64,000 nt of DNA from Neocallimastix lanati (nom. inval.) (taxonomy: Eukaryota; Neocallimastigomycota; Neocallimastigomycetes; Neocallimastigales; Neocallimastigaceae), in NCBI GenBank assembly GCA_016946835.1, contig JACVTC010000021.1:1457501-1521500 (forward strand), written 5' to 3'. Below the pieces are notes generated by a model. The model saw only the letters and a program-made list of their open reading frames with translations, was not told the DNA's origin and searched no databases. The position numbers were made by a program, and so were the translations under genes. Shown piece by piece: positions 1 through 15,800 of this stretch (positions within the stretch are counted from its first letter, which is position 1; every line of letters starts with the position of its first letter).

Positions 1-833
1 TTTTAGGGGGAAAGTAGGCAAAATAAAATACAAATTATAAAAATATTAAAGAAAAGTCACTTAACTGATTCTTTGAGCTAATTATTTGAAAATAATATTT
101 ATCTTGAAATGAATAAAATAGCCTAATAGCGAAAATTAATAAAATTAACCTTTAAGAAAGAATTAACTGAAATAGTGAATATTAATCAATTATGAAACAA
201 TTTATATTATTACTAATAAGTTTAAATAACTAGAATAATATAATTAATTATAAATACAATCAATTTTAATACCCCAAGATTATGATTTATCAAATACACC
301 AATATATAATTAACAATTTATTTTAATAGTTATCGCTAAAACTACAAAGCGAAAATATATAAAAGTTAACGCTAATCTATAAAGCGGATTATAATTGAAA
401 GTGATGTAAAACCCAATATATAAGAGGTATTCACACAAATTGAGATGGTATAATATCACCCTTCAAGAGAAAGGTTTCCATCATATATAAATGGTATATT
501 TAAATCATATAATTATTTTATATTTAAAGATGACATAGATTCATCTAATATTTATTAAAGGTGTAAAAATATTAAATACTTAGTTTTAGGGGGAAATTAT
601 TAGATTATAAATATATTTAAGAAATTATTTTAGCAATATTTAAATTAAATTAAATAATTAATATAACATAAAAAATATTTTATTCATGTAAAATTAGAGG
701 TTAATTTAGGATAGAAATATATATAACAGTTTAATAATATCAAGTTAATAGTGTAAAATAGGATAATTTTATTTACACATATTCACCAGTAAACCAATTT
801 ATTCATTATAGAATAACTAGGTTTAAGGGGGAA
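1..833 (+). mobile_element. 3' internal end of an LTR-element fossil
   Basis: This non-coding or fully decayed stretch lies directly before an LTR. A G-rich polypurine tract (aagggggaa, about 825-833) abuts the LTR start, as expected for a plus-strand primer. Two similar tracts (ttttagggggaaa) recur near 1-13 and 583-595. No open frame survives. The rest of the element lies outside the window. Family cannot be decided; it is broken and probably old. Confidence 0.5.
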
Positions 834-1206
<373 letters not shown>

Positions 1207-1208
<2 letters not shown>

Positions 1209-1747
1209 GATTTAATGAAATCAATAATAATAAATAAAAAAAAAAAATATTAAGACTATTATTAATAAATAATAAATAATATACATTATATTGTAATTAT
1301 CTGTCATATATTAATTTATAATAATAATTTTTAATTATTGAAAAAATTAAAAATTGGACATTCAATTTGTAATTTACTTAAACATCTTTTAACTTATAGA
1401 AAAAAAGTAAAATAAATATAAAAATATAAAAATATAAAAATAGTAAAAGAAAGAAAAATATAGAGTTTTTAGATGTAATCTAATTATATTAATTGTTTTT
1501 TTATATTAATGTATAAATTTTATATATTTTTATATATTATTTCAATTTAATATATATATATATATTTATATAATTTGGACATTGTATTAATTTAAAAATC
1601 TATTTATTTAATTTTATTTAATAATATTATATCATTATTAAAAATCTTAAAATAATTTAAATAACTAAAAATATATATATATTTATAAATAAAAGAATTC
1701 AAAAGCAAAAATTTTTTAAATAATAAATAAAAATATTTTATAAAATA
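1207..1747. other. AT-rich upstream region of the giant gene
   Basis: About 540 bp of A/T-dominated sequence with TATA-like runs (for example around 1550-1565 and 1670-1685). It must hold the promoter and 5' leader of the downstream gene, but no single element stands out from the base composition. Confidence 0.4.
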
Positions 1748-3857
1748 ATGAAAATAGAATTAGAACAAGAAAGAAAGGAAAAAAAAAAAAAAGAAAATGA
1801 TAATGAATTAACGAATAATTCAGGAGAAAAAATGAATAATATAGATAAGAAAGTACTCATTCATCTTAAAGATGAGCAAGATTTCTATGAAGAAACTGCT
1901 GATATTACAAAAATTATTAACGAAATAAATGAGCAAAATGAAAATTTAGATACAATCAATATAAAAGATTCTTCAAAAAGAATAAAGAAGTTTATTTTTA
2001 CTCCAGAAGCAATACAAAGATTGACCTGGATTTATAATTATTTAAAGGATGGTGTTCCTGTTCTTCTTGAAGGTCCCACTGGAACTTCAAAGACCTTGTC
2101 AGTTGAAATAATTTGTGAATTATACAATTATCCATTAATTAGATTTAATCTCAGTTCTGAAACAAAAGCGGCTGATCTTTTAGGTAGATATGTTGGTGAT
2201 CAAAATTCATGGGCTGGTATTCGTCTGCAAATGGGACAATTTATAGATGCATTTGAAAATGGAAAAGTTCTTCTCCTTGATGAAATAAACTTAGCTAGCC
2301 AAGAATGTCTACAATTTATTGAAGAAGCACTAGATAGCGGTGAAATAAGTACAGAATTACCAGGTAAACCACTATTAAGAATAAAAATGCACCCTAATTT
2401 CAGGCTAATTGCTACCCAAAATCCAAATAAAGGTTTATTTGCTCATAAGCGTAAAGATTTAGGCCAAAAATTTATATCGAGATTTCAAGTAGTTAATTTT
2501 CCAGAATTTTCTAAGGACGAATTAAGAGAAATTGCCCAAGGACTTGCTGAACAGTTTCATCTTGAGGGACAAGAAGATCTAATCGATGATTTGGTATCAT
2601 TTCACATTGAATGGTCTAACTTACCTGAAGTTGTGGAGGATATACAGTGCTTTACAGTAAGAGAAATTGCAGCCACAGTTCGTGCTTTAGCAAATGGAAA
2701 TAACCCACTTGATACTGTTTTAACAATATATGGAGCTAGATATACTAAAGATAAAAGAGAAAAATTAATGAGTTTACTGAAAGAATATTCCAGCTTTAAC
2801 AAATTAAAGAGAGAAGAATTTGAATATCCGAAATCTTTTCCTAAATGTTTTCATAATAATCATCTTTCAGAGGCATTAAAATCAATATTCTTCTCATTTA
2901 AGAATAATAGACATGTTATATTGGCTGGAGCTGAAGGAACCGGAATTACCCAAATTGCAAGATGGATATCACAGTATTATGATGAGGAAAATGAAGAAAA
3001 TGAGGATAGTAGCTCACAGTATTTTTGTGTATGTACTGAAGAAATAAAGTGTGCCGATTTAATTGGTCGTCAGAAACCATCTGATGGAATTAACAGTAAT
3101 ACTCAAGAATTATTAAAGTGGAAATCTGGGTTTCTTTCAGAAGCAATTGAAAAAGGAAAATGTACTGTGCTTGATAGCATTGATGAGGCTCCATCAACTG
3201 TTACTGAAAGATTAAATGCACTTCTTGATCAAAAATATGATGAAAAGCAAAAATATTTCGAAATCCCTGAAAATCCCAATCAATCACGTATAGCCATTCA
3301 TTCAAAATTTAGGCTATTATGTACATGTCATGTAGAAAAATTAAATCATATGTCACCAGCATTTATCAATAGATTTGATGTAATTGTTCTTGAAAATCAA
3401 TTAGAAAACATTAAAAAAGAAGGAATGATTTCCTTAATATCACTTTTAATGAATTATAAATATATCAGTAATCAAGAACAAAAATCAGATTCTGAAGATT
3501 TATCTGACATAGAATCTGATGAGGAAAAATATTATTATTCTTTCTTAAAGGATGATTCTGAATCTGATGATGAATCAATTTCAAATAATAGTGAAATTGA
3601 TTATGTTCCTGATAATGAAATTATGGAATTAATAGCAAAAGAAGTAAACGATTCAATGACAATGCTTCAACTTTCTCAATTTTGTAAAGCAGTATCCATA
3701 TATTCTCTATTTTTCCCTTCGTCAGTTAGCAAGTCAAAAATTATTAATTTCACTAAGCAAATACTTAAGAAAGATCCTAATGAAAAAGATTTTGAATTAG
3801 ATGATGAACTTAAGGATTACTTAATTAATGACCTTAATTCAAGTAAAAATATTTTAA

Positions 3858-3892
<35 letters not shown>

Positions 3893-6800
3893 CAATTTTT
3901 CTTTTTAAATTCAGAATTATTAAAACAATTTATAGCCAAGTTATATGCAGCTTCTTTAATTCACTTACCAGTATGTGTATATGGTCCAACAGGAGTAGGA
4001 AAAACATCTGCTGCTAGAGCATTTGCAAAAATCAGGCCTCTTTCCTGTAAGTCAAATATTAAATATAAAATGCATTCTTTTCATTCTGGAACAAAACCAA
4101 ACAATTTTTATGGAACAACAACCATTAAGGATGGAAAAATAATATATATAAATGGGACATTAACAGATTCTCTGAGAAAAGGATATACATTTATTGCTGA
4201 TGAAATGAATCTCTCATCAATAACAACAATGAAAGCTTTAGCCCCTGCTTTAGATCCATCTGCAGGTAATAATATTTTTATCCCTGGTATTGGCGAAACA
4301 GTTAAAGTTAATTCAAGTTTCTTCTTTATTGCATGTCAGAATGAACTTGGAACTATTGGAAGAAATGCTGTTCCGTCTTCAATTGCTTCAAGATTTAGAT
4401 ATTTCGATTATCCAAAACAAACTGAAGAAGATCTCTCTTCTATTTGTGAAGATATTTGTAATAGCATTTACAAAGATGAAATAAAGCCAAGTTTTAAGCT
4501 AAATGATATAAAATTATTTGGAAAATTCATGATTGAATTAAATAATTCCAATCAGCATTGTATTCCACAATGGTCCCTGAGAGATATTACTAAGATTTTT
4601 AAGCGAACATTTCAGCAAGATCAATATTCCAATAGATATCTTAATATTACATTATATCACAATATTTTATTTTATTCTTTATCTTCTGTAAATAAAGAAG
4701 ATTGTAAGTCTTGTTTACCATTCATATGTGATTTAATCGGAAAAATATTTTTCAATGATAGTTCAGAATTTTTAACTCAGAGAGATGAATTAAATAAATG
4801 TTTCAATATTTCACCTGAAATTCAGAAGCGAGACAATGGAACTTATTTAATGAAAGGAGAATGTGGAATTTTATTTGAGTTCGATCCAAAAATTAGATAT
4901 ACAAATTCATTATTAAATTCAATGTTTCAAATTCTTCTCACTGAAAATACTGAACCAGTTCTATTAATGGGTCCATCAGGTTTTAAGACATTTCTTTCAC
5001 AGCAATTTTTAAGAGAGGCTAAAATTATTACATTAAATCAAGAATCTACAATTGCTCAATTATTAGGCTCATCATCGTTTTTAACTGATGTTGAAGCTAA
5101 ATTATTTTACCTTGAAACAATTTGCAAGATATGTCACATATATAACAGTTTTCCAAAATTCAGTCAAAAATTAATGAATAATACTCTTTCTAAAAATGAT
5201 ATATTGATTGAAACTAATTTAGCAAAAGGATTATTACCTGATTCATTTAAATATTCAATAGATCATTTAATTGATAAGTTATTCGATAACAGTATGAATA
5301 ATAATAATAAAACATGTGTTATAGAAAATATAACTTTGGAATTTAAGCCAGGATTATTATTATCTGCAATTTTAGAAGGAAGATCGTTAATTCTTAAGAA
5401 CTTATCAAATCTTCCTACAATTGTTTTAGAAAGATTCAATGAACTATTTTCCGGAAAACATAATATTACATTAAATGAAGATATTCATGATACATTTACC
5501 ACTTCTGATTATAAAGTGTTAACTCATTTTAGTCAAAACATTAGATTCTTTGCAACTTGTCCTTTAAATTCAGCTTCTAAACTTTCTGAAGCTGTTCTAT
5601 CCCGTTTTACGGTATTCAATATTCCTGGATATGAAAATGAAGAGCAACAAAAAGTTTTATTAAGTTATATTCAATTTAATGATTTAAGTGTTGATGCTTC
5701 TAATATATCCATGCTTTATAAATTATCTGATGAATCTATAAAATCGAAAATCGGAATGCATCTTTCATTTTCACAAATGATTAATATTTTGGAAATGACT
5801 GCAAGATTAAATGAAAACTCTGATCCTACACAGAATCAATTTAATCTGGGATTAATTATCTATAGAGTCCTCAACGGTGTTCTCGAAAAAAGAAAACATA
5901 GGCAAAATCTTCAAAATATTATTATGGAAGCTGGAATATCAATTCCACCACAATTGGATGAAAAATTAAAGGAAGAACCTATAATAGTAACTAATGAAAA
6001 TGGCTATCAAGGAGTCAAGTCAAAAATTACTGGTTTATTTATAAAATCATCTAATGCAAAAGCTAAAATGTCAAATATTGCATTCATTCCCATGTTTACA
6101 GAAATGGTTGATATTATTCATTTAGGAATTGCTATAAAGATACCTGTTATTTTTGAAGGTCCTCCTGGACAAGGCAAACAAACAGCAATTAAGTATATAG
6201 CAGATTATTTAGGATTTAACATAATTAACATTATTATATCACGGTCTACAAAGGTTGATGATCTTTTAGGAAAACTAACAATTTCTCGGGACGAAAACAA
6301 TAATATTCATGTTAATATTATTGAAACGAAGCTTGTAAAAGCATTTAAATCGAATTCAGAAATGAATAATACGATTATTGTATTCCATAATATTAATAAT
6401 GCATCTCCTGCAGTTTTAGAAGTTCTTGCATCCATATTTGACCATCATCAGCATGATATTCTACTTCCAGATGGAAATACCATATCTAAAGGCAAGATGA
6501 ATATCATTGGTATTTTTAATCCTAAAAATAATCTCTCAAATAGAGATAAATTACCTAATTCCCTTATTTACTCATCAATTTACCATATTGTGAATTCTCC
6601 AAAAAATTCTGATGTTTTGGATTTCATTGAAACATTATTTTCAAAAACAAAGTTCAAAGAAGATGCAATAGTAACTTTTGAACATTATAAAATTACAAAA
6701 CAATATGCTGCTGAAATTAATGAAACGCCTCTTTCTTTAAATGATTTAGTTAAATATATTTTGTTTAGAAGAGCAAGCTATGGATGTATTGATCGTTTAC

Positions 6801-9800
6801 TGATATCACAAATGATTTTTGCATATCGTTTTATTCAACAAGAATCCATCCAATATGTTTTATCTAAAATGTCTATTGGAAATATGTTATACAATCCACA
6901 GTTTATTTTAAATCTTGCAAATCAAAAACTTATAATTAAAATATCTGAAGAATCAAAAAAAGCCTTGGAGATTCCAATTAATGATATTGCTAATGTCAAT
7001 GAAATGAAAATTCAAGAAGCATTAGCATCCCTTACTATTCCTCAAAAACATTGCATGACCTTTTTGGCATGCTCTCTTCTAGCTAAAAGAACATGCATTC
7101 TTCAGGGAAACACTGCATCCGGAAAATCGTTTTTAGTTCGACTATTTGCTCAAATGCTAGGCCAAAAACTTGTAGTTTATCAAATGAATAGTGACACAGG
7201 AATGTCAATTTTAACAGGTCAATCAATTATTTCTGATTCTATTACCCTTCAAGAAGATGCTAAAATTGACCATGCATATGCTGATTTGCATAGGATTCCA
7301 TATTTCAGGGAATATTTAGAAAATCATTTTAAAATGGATAAAAAACATTTTTCCGCTCTTATTCAAGAAATCCAAAAATATGATCAAAAAGAACTCTCAC
7401 AAGAGCAAAAGAAATATTTAAGCTCTGCATATCAGAAAATCATCCAAATTCTTTCACCTGCAAACAGATTTCATCATGAAGAATCTGCATTTATAAAAGC
7501 TATTAGAAATGGAGAATGGGTTCTGATTGATGGAATTGAATCAGCCCCTCCTGAAATTGCAGAAAAGATTTCATTTCTTTGTGGAGATGATCCAGAACTT
7601 GATCTGACAGAATGTGGGGAAGAATATTACTTTACAAAGCGAAAAACTACTAAATCACAACAAATTCATGATAATTTTCATCTTTTTGTTACATATAATC
7701 CTTCATCACAGAATGAAATTAAAACTCTTGATTCAGTTTTTATAAATAAATGTGTTTCATTTTCTCTTCCTGAAATGGATTCTAAAGAGGAATATTCGGC
7801 ACAAATATTGCTTGGTTCATTAGTAAATCAATCATACCCATCTAAAATTTCTACTGAAATTGCAGCTAGAATGGCTATGGTACACTCAAAAGCTAAGAAA
7901 GAAAGTCAATCAAATAAAGATTTATTTGCTGGTGATTTACAATTTACAGGTCGAACTTTGATATTTATTGAAAAAGAAATCAAATATCATACTAAAAACA
8001 ACAAATTAAATCTCAAACAAAGTAAAATTTATAAACCAATTTGCAATTCGATAAATGCCTTTTATTGCAATTCTGTTATAGATTCAAATAAAAGAGAAAA
8101 ATTTCGAAAAAACTTAATTGCTCAATTTTCTGAAACACCACCATTAGAACTTCTTAATAATATTGAATATCCAGGAATGAATCAAAAAGACAAAAACAAG
8201 TCATTACTTTTGGAATTAAGGAACCTTCAACTTTACGTTTGTAATAAAATACCATATAATTTTAATTTCCTTGAATTTACTAACTTATGTTTACTTGTAA
8301 AAATTACGGATGTGCCTTTTATTTTGAATCATCTTCAAGATACAAAGAAACTTATTAGTGATAATACTAAGATGCAAAGACCTGATGATATTTTAATTTT
8401 AGAAAAAGAATATTCTCAAATTGGAATATTAGTTCAAATATTTCATAATATACAAGAAAATATAAAAAATGTGAACCCTGAGTACTATAATACGAAATTA
8501 AAAGATAAAGATTTATTAATGATATCCGAACTTAAACAGCCAATAATGAGATTGAATTTATTACATGAATTAGAAGAACAAGGATTTTCATTTATCTTTC
8601 CAAGTATTCTTTACAATGAGCATTTTTTTGAAATAATGCAAATTATTAAAAATTTATCTGAAAATATCGAAGTTATAAAGAACTTTTCTAACTTAATTTG
8701 CAAATTAAAATTATATAAAGAACTTATTCCATATGTTGAAAGAATTTTTCCATATCATATTTTTCAAGATGGATCAAATATTGTATTGTCTGAATTAATA
8801 AAATTACTTAAAATTTTGAATGAAAAACAAATTTCTTTCAATGTTGAAATTAATAAGCAATCGTATAAATTCGAATATGTTAATAAGTCCTCTGTAGAAA
8901 TTAACTATATTTTTAATGAAAATGAGCCTTTTATTCTTTCAGATGGATCAATAATTTCATTTTATATTGGAACAGATAATAAAACTAAAAAAAAGGATTT
9001 TAAATATGATCGAAATGATCCTCAGAAAGAAAGAATGATGGAAAGAACATTGATTATGTTTTCTCTAACTAATTATATTATTTCCACTCCAATTATTTTA
9101 AAAACAAACTTTAAAAATCAATTAAAAGTTATTATAAAAGAAACTAAAACAAAATTATCACGTAATACAGATTCTTCTACAATTTTTAATAGTCAATTAT
9201 CTTCTTTTTACAAATCTGATGTTCAAGATCTAATTCTTATATCAAAGATTATAACAATGATATTTATATTACCTACTGAAAAATTACAAATAATTTCTTT
9301 CTTTATACATAAACTTGAAGCATATGTTCTTTTTATTGTTCATTTGGTTTTTTCGTCTCTAATTCCTGATAATGTTCAGAATTTTCATGACTTTTTAAAT
9401 TGGATGACATCTGGAATAAAACCTTTAGGAAATGAAAACAGTATTCTATGGAGAATTATGAATAATTCATTTCGAGTACCACTAAATTATGAAATTGCTA
9501 ATTTAAATGATGTAATTCAAGAAATTAATCAGGAAATTAAATATTTAGAATCATCTCCAATTGATAATCAAGAAAAATGGCCTACCGAATTATTTATTGA
9601 GGATTTGAATAATCAAAAAAGTTCAATTAAAAAGTTGATAGATGAAAAAATTGCATCAAATGAAGATCTCGTAATTAAGAATAAAATTCAAGAACTTATT
9701 CAAAGAATTGATTCAACCAAAATAAAGAAAGATAAATATAACTCTATACGAAAACAGATAATTACACAATTGAAATATATTTCACAAAATACTCTAAATC

Positions 9801-12800
9801 AGAATGATTACCAAAACTGTATAATCATGGTTCACCAATTCTTCGAAGTGATAGCTGAAAATGATTCTGAGTTTAATAAAAATAATATTTCATGGCCTGT
9901 TTTTCAATCTTCAATTTTTCCAAATAAAAGAAATTATTTCAAGGAAAAGGAATTATTTTTAGATATAATATGGTTTTCAAAAGCTAAGGCTCTTTTGGAT
10001 AATATCTCAAAAAGTTCTCTAAAGACTGTTTATTCAGATGTAATGCAACTATCTGAATTTCCAGAATTGAAATCAATGGTTCAATTTTTATTTAATTGCT
10101 TAAATAGTTCATCAAATTCAATACATACTGGATTATCTGTTGATGATATGTCTATAATGTATTCCACTCTTAATGCTCTTTTTATATTTAAATTATATAA
10201 ATCAAAAAGATGCTCATTTAGTGATATTGTTTCATTATTAAATGACTTATCTGAAAGAAAAGAAATAACTAATGAGAACGAAATCGAATGGATTCATGAA
10301 ATTGCCAACCAATTTTCCTCATCATTTGTTTTAACTCTTCCACGCTTAAAACCAAATGATTTATTCTATTTAATTATTAATTATCAAGGAGAATCGAAAG
10401 AGGCATTAAATGGTCCTTTAATATATAAAACAGAAGCTTCAGAAATACGTAAAAGTTTAAAAAGACGATTATTCAATGATTTTAAAGATATGAAAGAATG
10501 TTCAGATACAATTGCAAAAATAATTTATAATAATATATATCAAACACAAAATGCAGATGACTTGGATCGTGACAAACTCAAAGATCTATTATCAACTTCA
10601 TTTCAAACAATGGAAGAAACTAATTATAAACAGCTCCTTCAAGCGGCCCTTGATATTCTTTCTATTGCTGATAATCTTAATGATTTTAAAGATTATGAAT
10701 TTAAATTTGATGATATTAATTTTATCAGGAATCAAAAATGGTTACAAAATAAAGACTATATCAATAGATATCCATCATTGGTATTTTGGTTATGTAAAAA
10801 TCAAAAATGTATGAAACAACTTCAAGATATTTATAAAGAATCAATATTATCGACTCATGAATTACCATTCTGGATTTTTGTGTTAAGAATTATGTCATCT
10901 ATGAATTGCATTAGTTTTGATAATAAACCAACTACAAAAACGGGAAAATTAATTAAGCAACTCATAACAGAAAATATAAAGAAAATTATCAATAAATCAA
11001 CTACAATAGGTACAGAATGGTTAAGTTTAATTTTATCTAATGTTCCTACAGAAATTACTGATGTATATAACAAGATATTTTATCAATTTTTTACATATCT
11101 CTCTGAAGATGATTATAACAAAAATGAAATAATTAACACGATTAAATATGAAAGTATTAAAAATTTTATTGAAAATATTTGTGATATGTCAATTAAGGGA
11201 ACATTACAAAATATTTTAAAAGAACCAATTAAATCATTTAGTGAACATACATCATTATTTATAAAAGATCCAGAAAATTTTATTAAAGAGAGGGTATCAG
11301 TTTTTAGAAATAAAATGCTTCAAGAAGTTAATAACACTGATGAATTTAAAACTTTATCTGATAATTTTAATAAATTAAAACCTGAAATTGACAAAAAAGT
11401 TGTATTATTGGAACAATCAATTAATGAAGAAACTGAAAGTCGAAAAAGCTATTTTTCAAGAGAACAAGAAAAAAAATACGACAAAGAATATAGAGATTAC
11501 GAAAAAAATCTCCAAAAATTAGTAGAAGAATACAATAATTTATTCTCCAAGATAATAAGTGAAGGTGAAATTTTGGATTTTCGTAAATATAATAAAAAGA
11601 TATTGAAACTTTTGGAAAAAAGAACAAATTTAACTGAAATAGAAGAAGATCAATCAAATAAATCTTTGGATGTTACAATGCTTATCTTTTCTCCATTTCA
11701 TTTCTTATTTCCACCAAACTATATTGAAATCTATGATAAACGGGATATTAAAAAATTACAACAAATTCATTTTGAAAGACAAAATTTCGTTCAGGAAAAA
11801 CCAATATTTTATTTTCCAACAAAATATTATTCAAATTATAAATTTTTAGTATATAAGAATGATCCTAAAAACATAAAAGATATAAAATTATATCCTTTGA
11901 AAACAGATACCGATTATCGAAATCAATTTGAAATTAAATATAAAGTATATACAAAGAAATCAGCTCCATCATTGATTTTTGGTAAAGATTACAATAATCA
12001 GAAAGACTCAAAAAGCTTTATTAATATGTTACAACAATTTAATAAAAAAATAGACACATTCATTTATGACATACAAAAAGAATTTTCGACAGGAGATGTA
12101 AATGATGAATCATTTAAAAAACCAAAATATATTATTGAATATATAAAAAATATTCAAAATTATTTTAATGTAAAGTATACTGATGGTAAAGAATCAGAAA
12201 AAATTCAAAATTTATTAAATAACTTAATATATGATCTTGATCAAATTCTTAAGGATACAAAGTCTTTTCAATATTTCTTTATTGAAAAAAATATTAAAAA
12301 TGATTGGATTGATTCTTCTCAGTTTAATTCGATTTTTAATAGTATTCACCATTATTCATTACCTTTTCCTTCAGATAAACCGGAAATAGGAAAGATTAAT
12401 TTATTAAATATTGAAAATATTGAATATCTTTCATCTCCAATTTTGAGTATTGATAAAAATTCTATATCATGTTGTTATAATGCCTTAAATATTACAATTG
12501 GTCCAATAATTCCAATTCTATATTCTAAAAAAACTACAATGAATTTTATATCATTTATAGATAATCCTGTAACTGTTGATATCGAAAATGTCACAAGTAA
12601 AGATGGACATGATTATTCTAGATGGTTTGCAGCCAAACATACTTTTACTTCGGGTGAGATTATTCAAATATTCATTTCCCTTCCACCCCCAGTTAACAAA
12701 GACATAGAAAATATCGAAATTTCTCTAAATCTTATAATTCAATCACCACCTTACACAGAATTAAATATTCCATGTACATTTTTTATTACACTTCTTCCAT

Positions 12801-15800
12801 TATCAATACTTCTTTCATGTAACGAATATTCATTATCTTATTATGATGGATCATTTAACCTCTGTACACAATATCTGATGTCAAATTCAGATTTATCACT
12901 AAAAATCCAAAATAACAATCATAAAGATGCTGTCAATTTTGCATATCAAATAGAAAGTTGCGATGATAATGAATCTCCAAAACCAGATGTTAACAAATCA
13001 AAAAATGGTTTATCAATTCATATTCCATCTTTGTCTAATAAAATCCAAAGACTTCATTTTAATCTTCATTTGCAGTTTTCTGAGAAATTTTCAACTGAAG
13101 TAAGGGTTAATGCAACTATTATTCCATTCGATTATTCCTTTTATATTTATGATTTCACTAAAAAGAAGTATATTTCTAATAATTTAACTATTTTCTTTTC
13201 AAATGATATAGTCAAAAAGGCTATTCCATTACATTGCATACTATATATACCATCATTTATTAACCAACTCGACTGTGATGCAATTTTACAAAAAAAGATA
13301 TCATGTGGGGAAATTGAAAATTATTCCGATTACCAAAAGTTCCCTGCAAAAAGCAAAAAATTCACACTTATGTTAAAAATACTTCCAAATTTCAAAAATT
13401 ATGAATATAATTCTATTTCACTTCAAATTAAAGGAATTGAAAAGAAAATTCAAATAAGAATTATACGACCACAATTATATGAAGTTAAAGATTATAGCTA
13501 TCAATGGATTAATAATGAATGGGTAAAAGCTCCATATAATTTTAATCCCGAATCTGAATGCTACATAAACCCATTTTTCGGCATAAAAAATCCAAATCCA
13601 AAAATTAAAGTCACTTATAAGAAAGATTTCGTTAGTGTAGAAAATGGAAGCAATAATATATTCATTTCATATGGGAAAAATGGAGAGATTAAAAAACAAT
13701 CAGGTGACAGCACAGAATCTCTCATGAGGAATATTGATAATGGAATTCCAATATTTGGGATTTATATGAATAAATGGTATCCTTTATTTAAAACATATCC
13801 ACAATCAATAGAAAAATGGAATGAACTTGAATTGGATCTTATTAATGTCGAAAATGCAAAAAAAAATTTAGAAAAAATCAATGAGAGAAAATTCTATCAA
13901 TGGTATCCATCATCAATTCAAGATACTGATTTCCTTGTAATGGCAAATTTGTTAAAATCAGATAATTTAACGACTCTATATTCTTTAATTTTTATTAATG
14001 ATTTAATTGATAGTTTTCCAGATTTAATTAAAGAGATATCACCTTATTGGAAGAAATTAAAGGATTATGGAGACTTTATCCCTAATATTATGTCTGGAGA
14101 TCAAGTCAAAGAAGACTTGTTATATATTATATCTCATAACTTAATTTATTTCTTTTATAAATTATTTAAGTCTCAATATGAAAAAATAGAGAAACAGTCT
14201 TATTGGATAATTTTAGATTCAATCCCTAATGATAAAGTTCCTTCCAAAATTAAAGAATTATGTCAACAATATTATACTATTGATTCAGAAGAAATGTTAT
14301 TTGATCCTGCATCAAAAGAAAATGAACAATTTCATGAAGTTAAAAAAGCACTAAAAAATCTACCGATTTCTGATATTTCAGTTGAAGATTCCAAAGAAGC
14401 CTTTTTAATAACATATTATAATTACTCAAATTTTGAAATTCAATCAAAATTAAGAAATGATAAACCAAATATTATTATATCATCTGAAAAATACCATTTA
14501 CAATCTGATAAAGATATATCTATTTCACTTCCAGATATTTCTTCTGAATTCAAAATGGAAAGTGTAACAATTGAGAATTTAAGTGACTTTTATCTTTCAT
14601 GTCTTCGGGGAACAAGAATTCTTCCAATTTATATAAGAAGTATGAAGATTCAAAATAATAAAGCAATGGAAAAAACAGCATCAAATTATTTCTTGAAATT
14701 ACTTCAAGTATATAGAGGTCTTCCAAAAATTGATAATTCTTTGATTTCATATTCAGTTAATTCTTTTATTAGCTCATTTTGTTCAATGATTGGAAAATTT
14801 AAACAAGCTGGTATTACTTTTTCAAATTTACCAACTAGTTGTCAAAATTTGGAAGAACATCAACAAGATTTTATTCAATATCCTGAAAAAGACGATTTAT
14901 TCCTTCCTCAAGAAAATTGGACATCAAAAGCTCAGACATTATCCCAAAATTCAAAATATTCCACAATAGGGTATCCATTAGGAAATGTAGGTCTGCAGTT
15001 TTCAAGTTTTCACTCAACCCCAACAAATCAAAACATTTTTCATCAAGATAATCAAGTCGATTGTGTTTCAACCAATAATGAAAAGAAAATTTCTGAGGTA
15101 AATGATGATATTGAAGTTTTAGATGACCTCCAGTTTGATAAACTTATTAAAATACGAAGACAACAAGAATTAAATGAAATTGAGCAAGAAAGTGATGATT
15201 TAGATGATGAAATACAAGATGAATCGTATAATGAGCAAAAAACTAAAATTAAAATTTCCTCAAATGATATTGAAGTTAAAAGCAAAAAAGTTAAATCTGA
15301 ACAATTTGATGGTTCACTTTCTCATTTTACCGAAGAAGAGGGAATAAAAAGAACAGTTGTAAGAATTTCCCAAATGGATTCAAATAAAACATTGGATATT
15401 TATTCAGAGATATATCATTTATCTGATATCAATATTTTATATGATGCCAATTTCTCGTGTGAAGATAGAGATAAATATTCAATTATTCCATTAATTGTAC
15501 AAAGCTATATTTTAAGTCAAGAGTTTATCAAAGTTGCATCAGATCCTAAAAATGAAATATCGTTTTCTAATATAGCTGTCAATATCCTTGTTGATTGTAG
15601 TTCATTTATAAGTGATGAGAATAAGATATTTAATATGTTTATTATTTGTGCATTAACTGATGCATTAACTGCTCTTGAAATTCCATATTCAGCAGCTGTT
15701 ATAGCTGATCAAAATTTTAAATGCATTATTAAGACATTTGATGAAGATCATTCATTCCATGTGTTACAAAGAATATGTGACTGTTTATTAATTAAACGTT

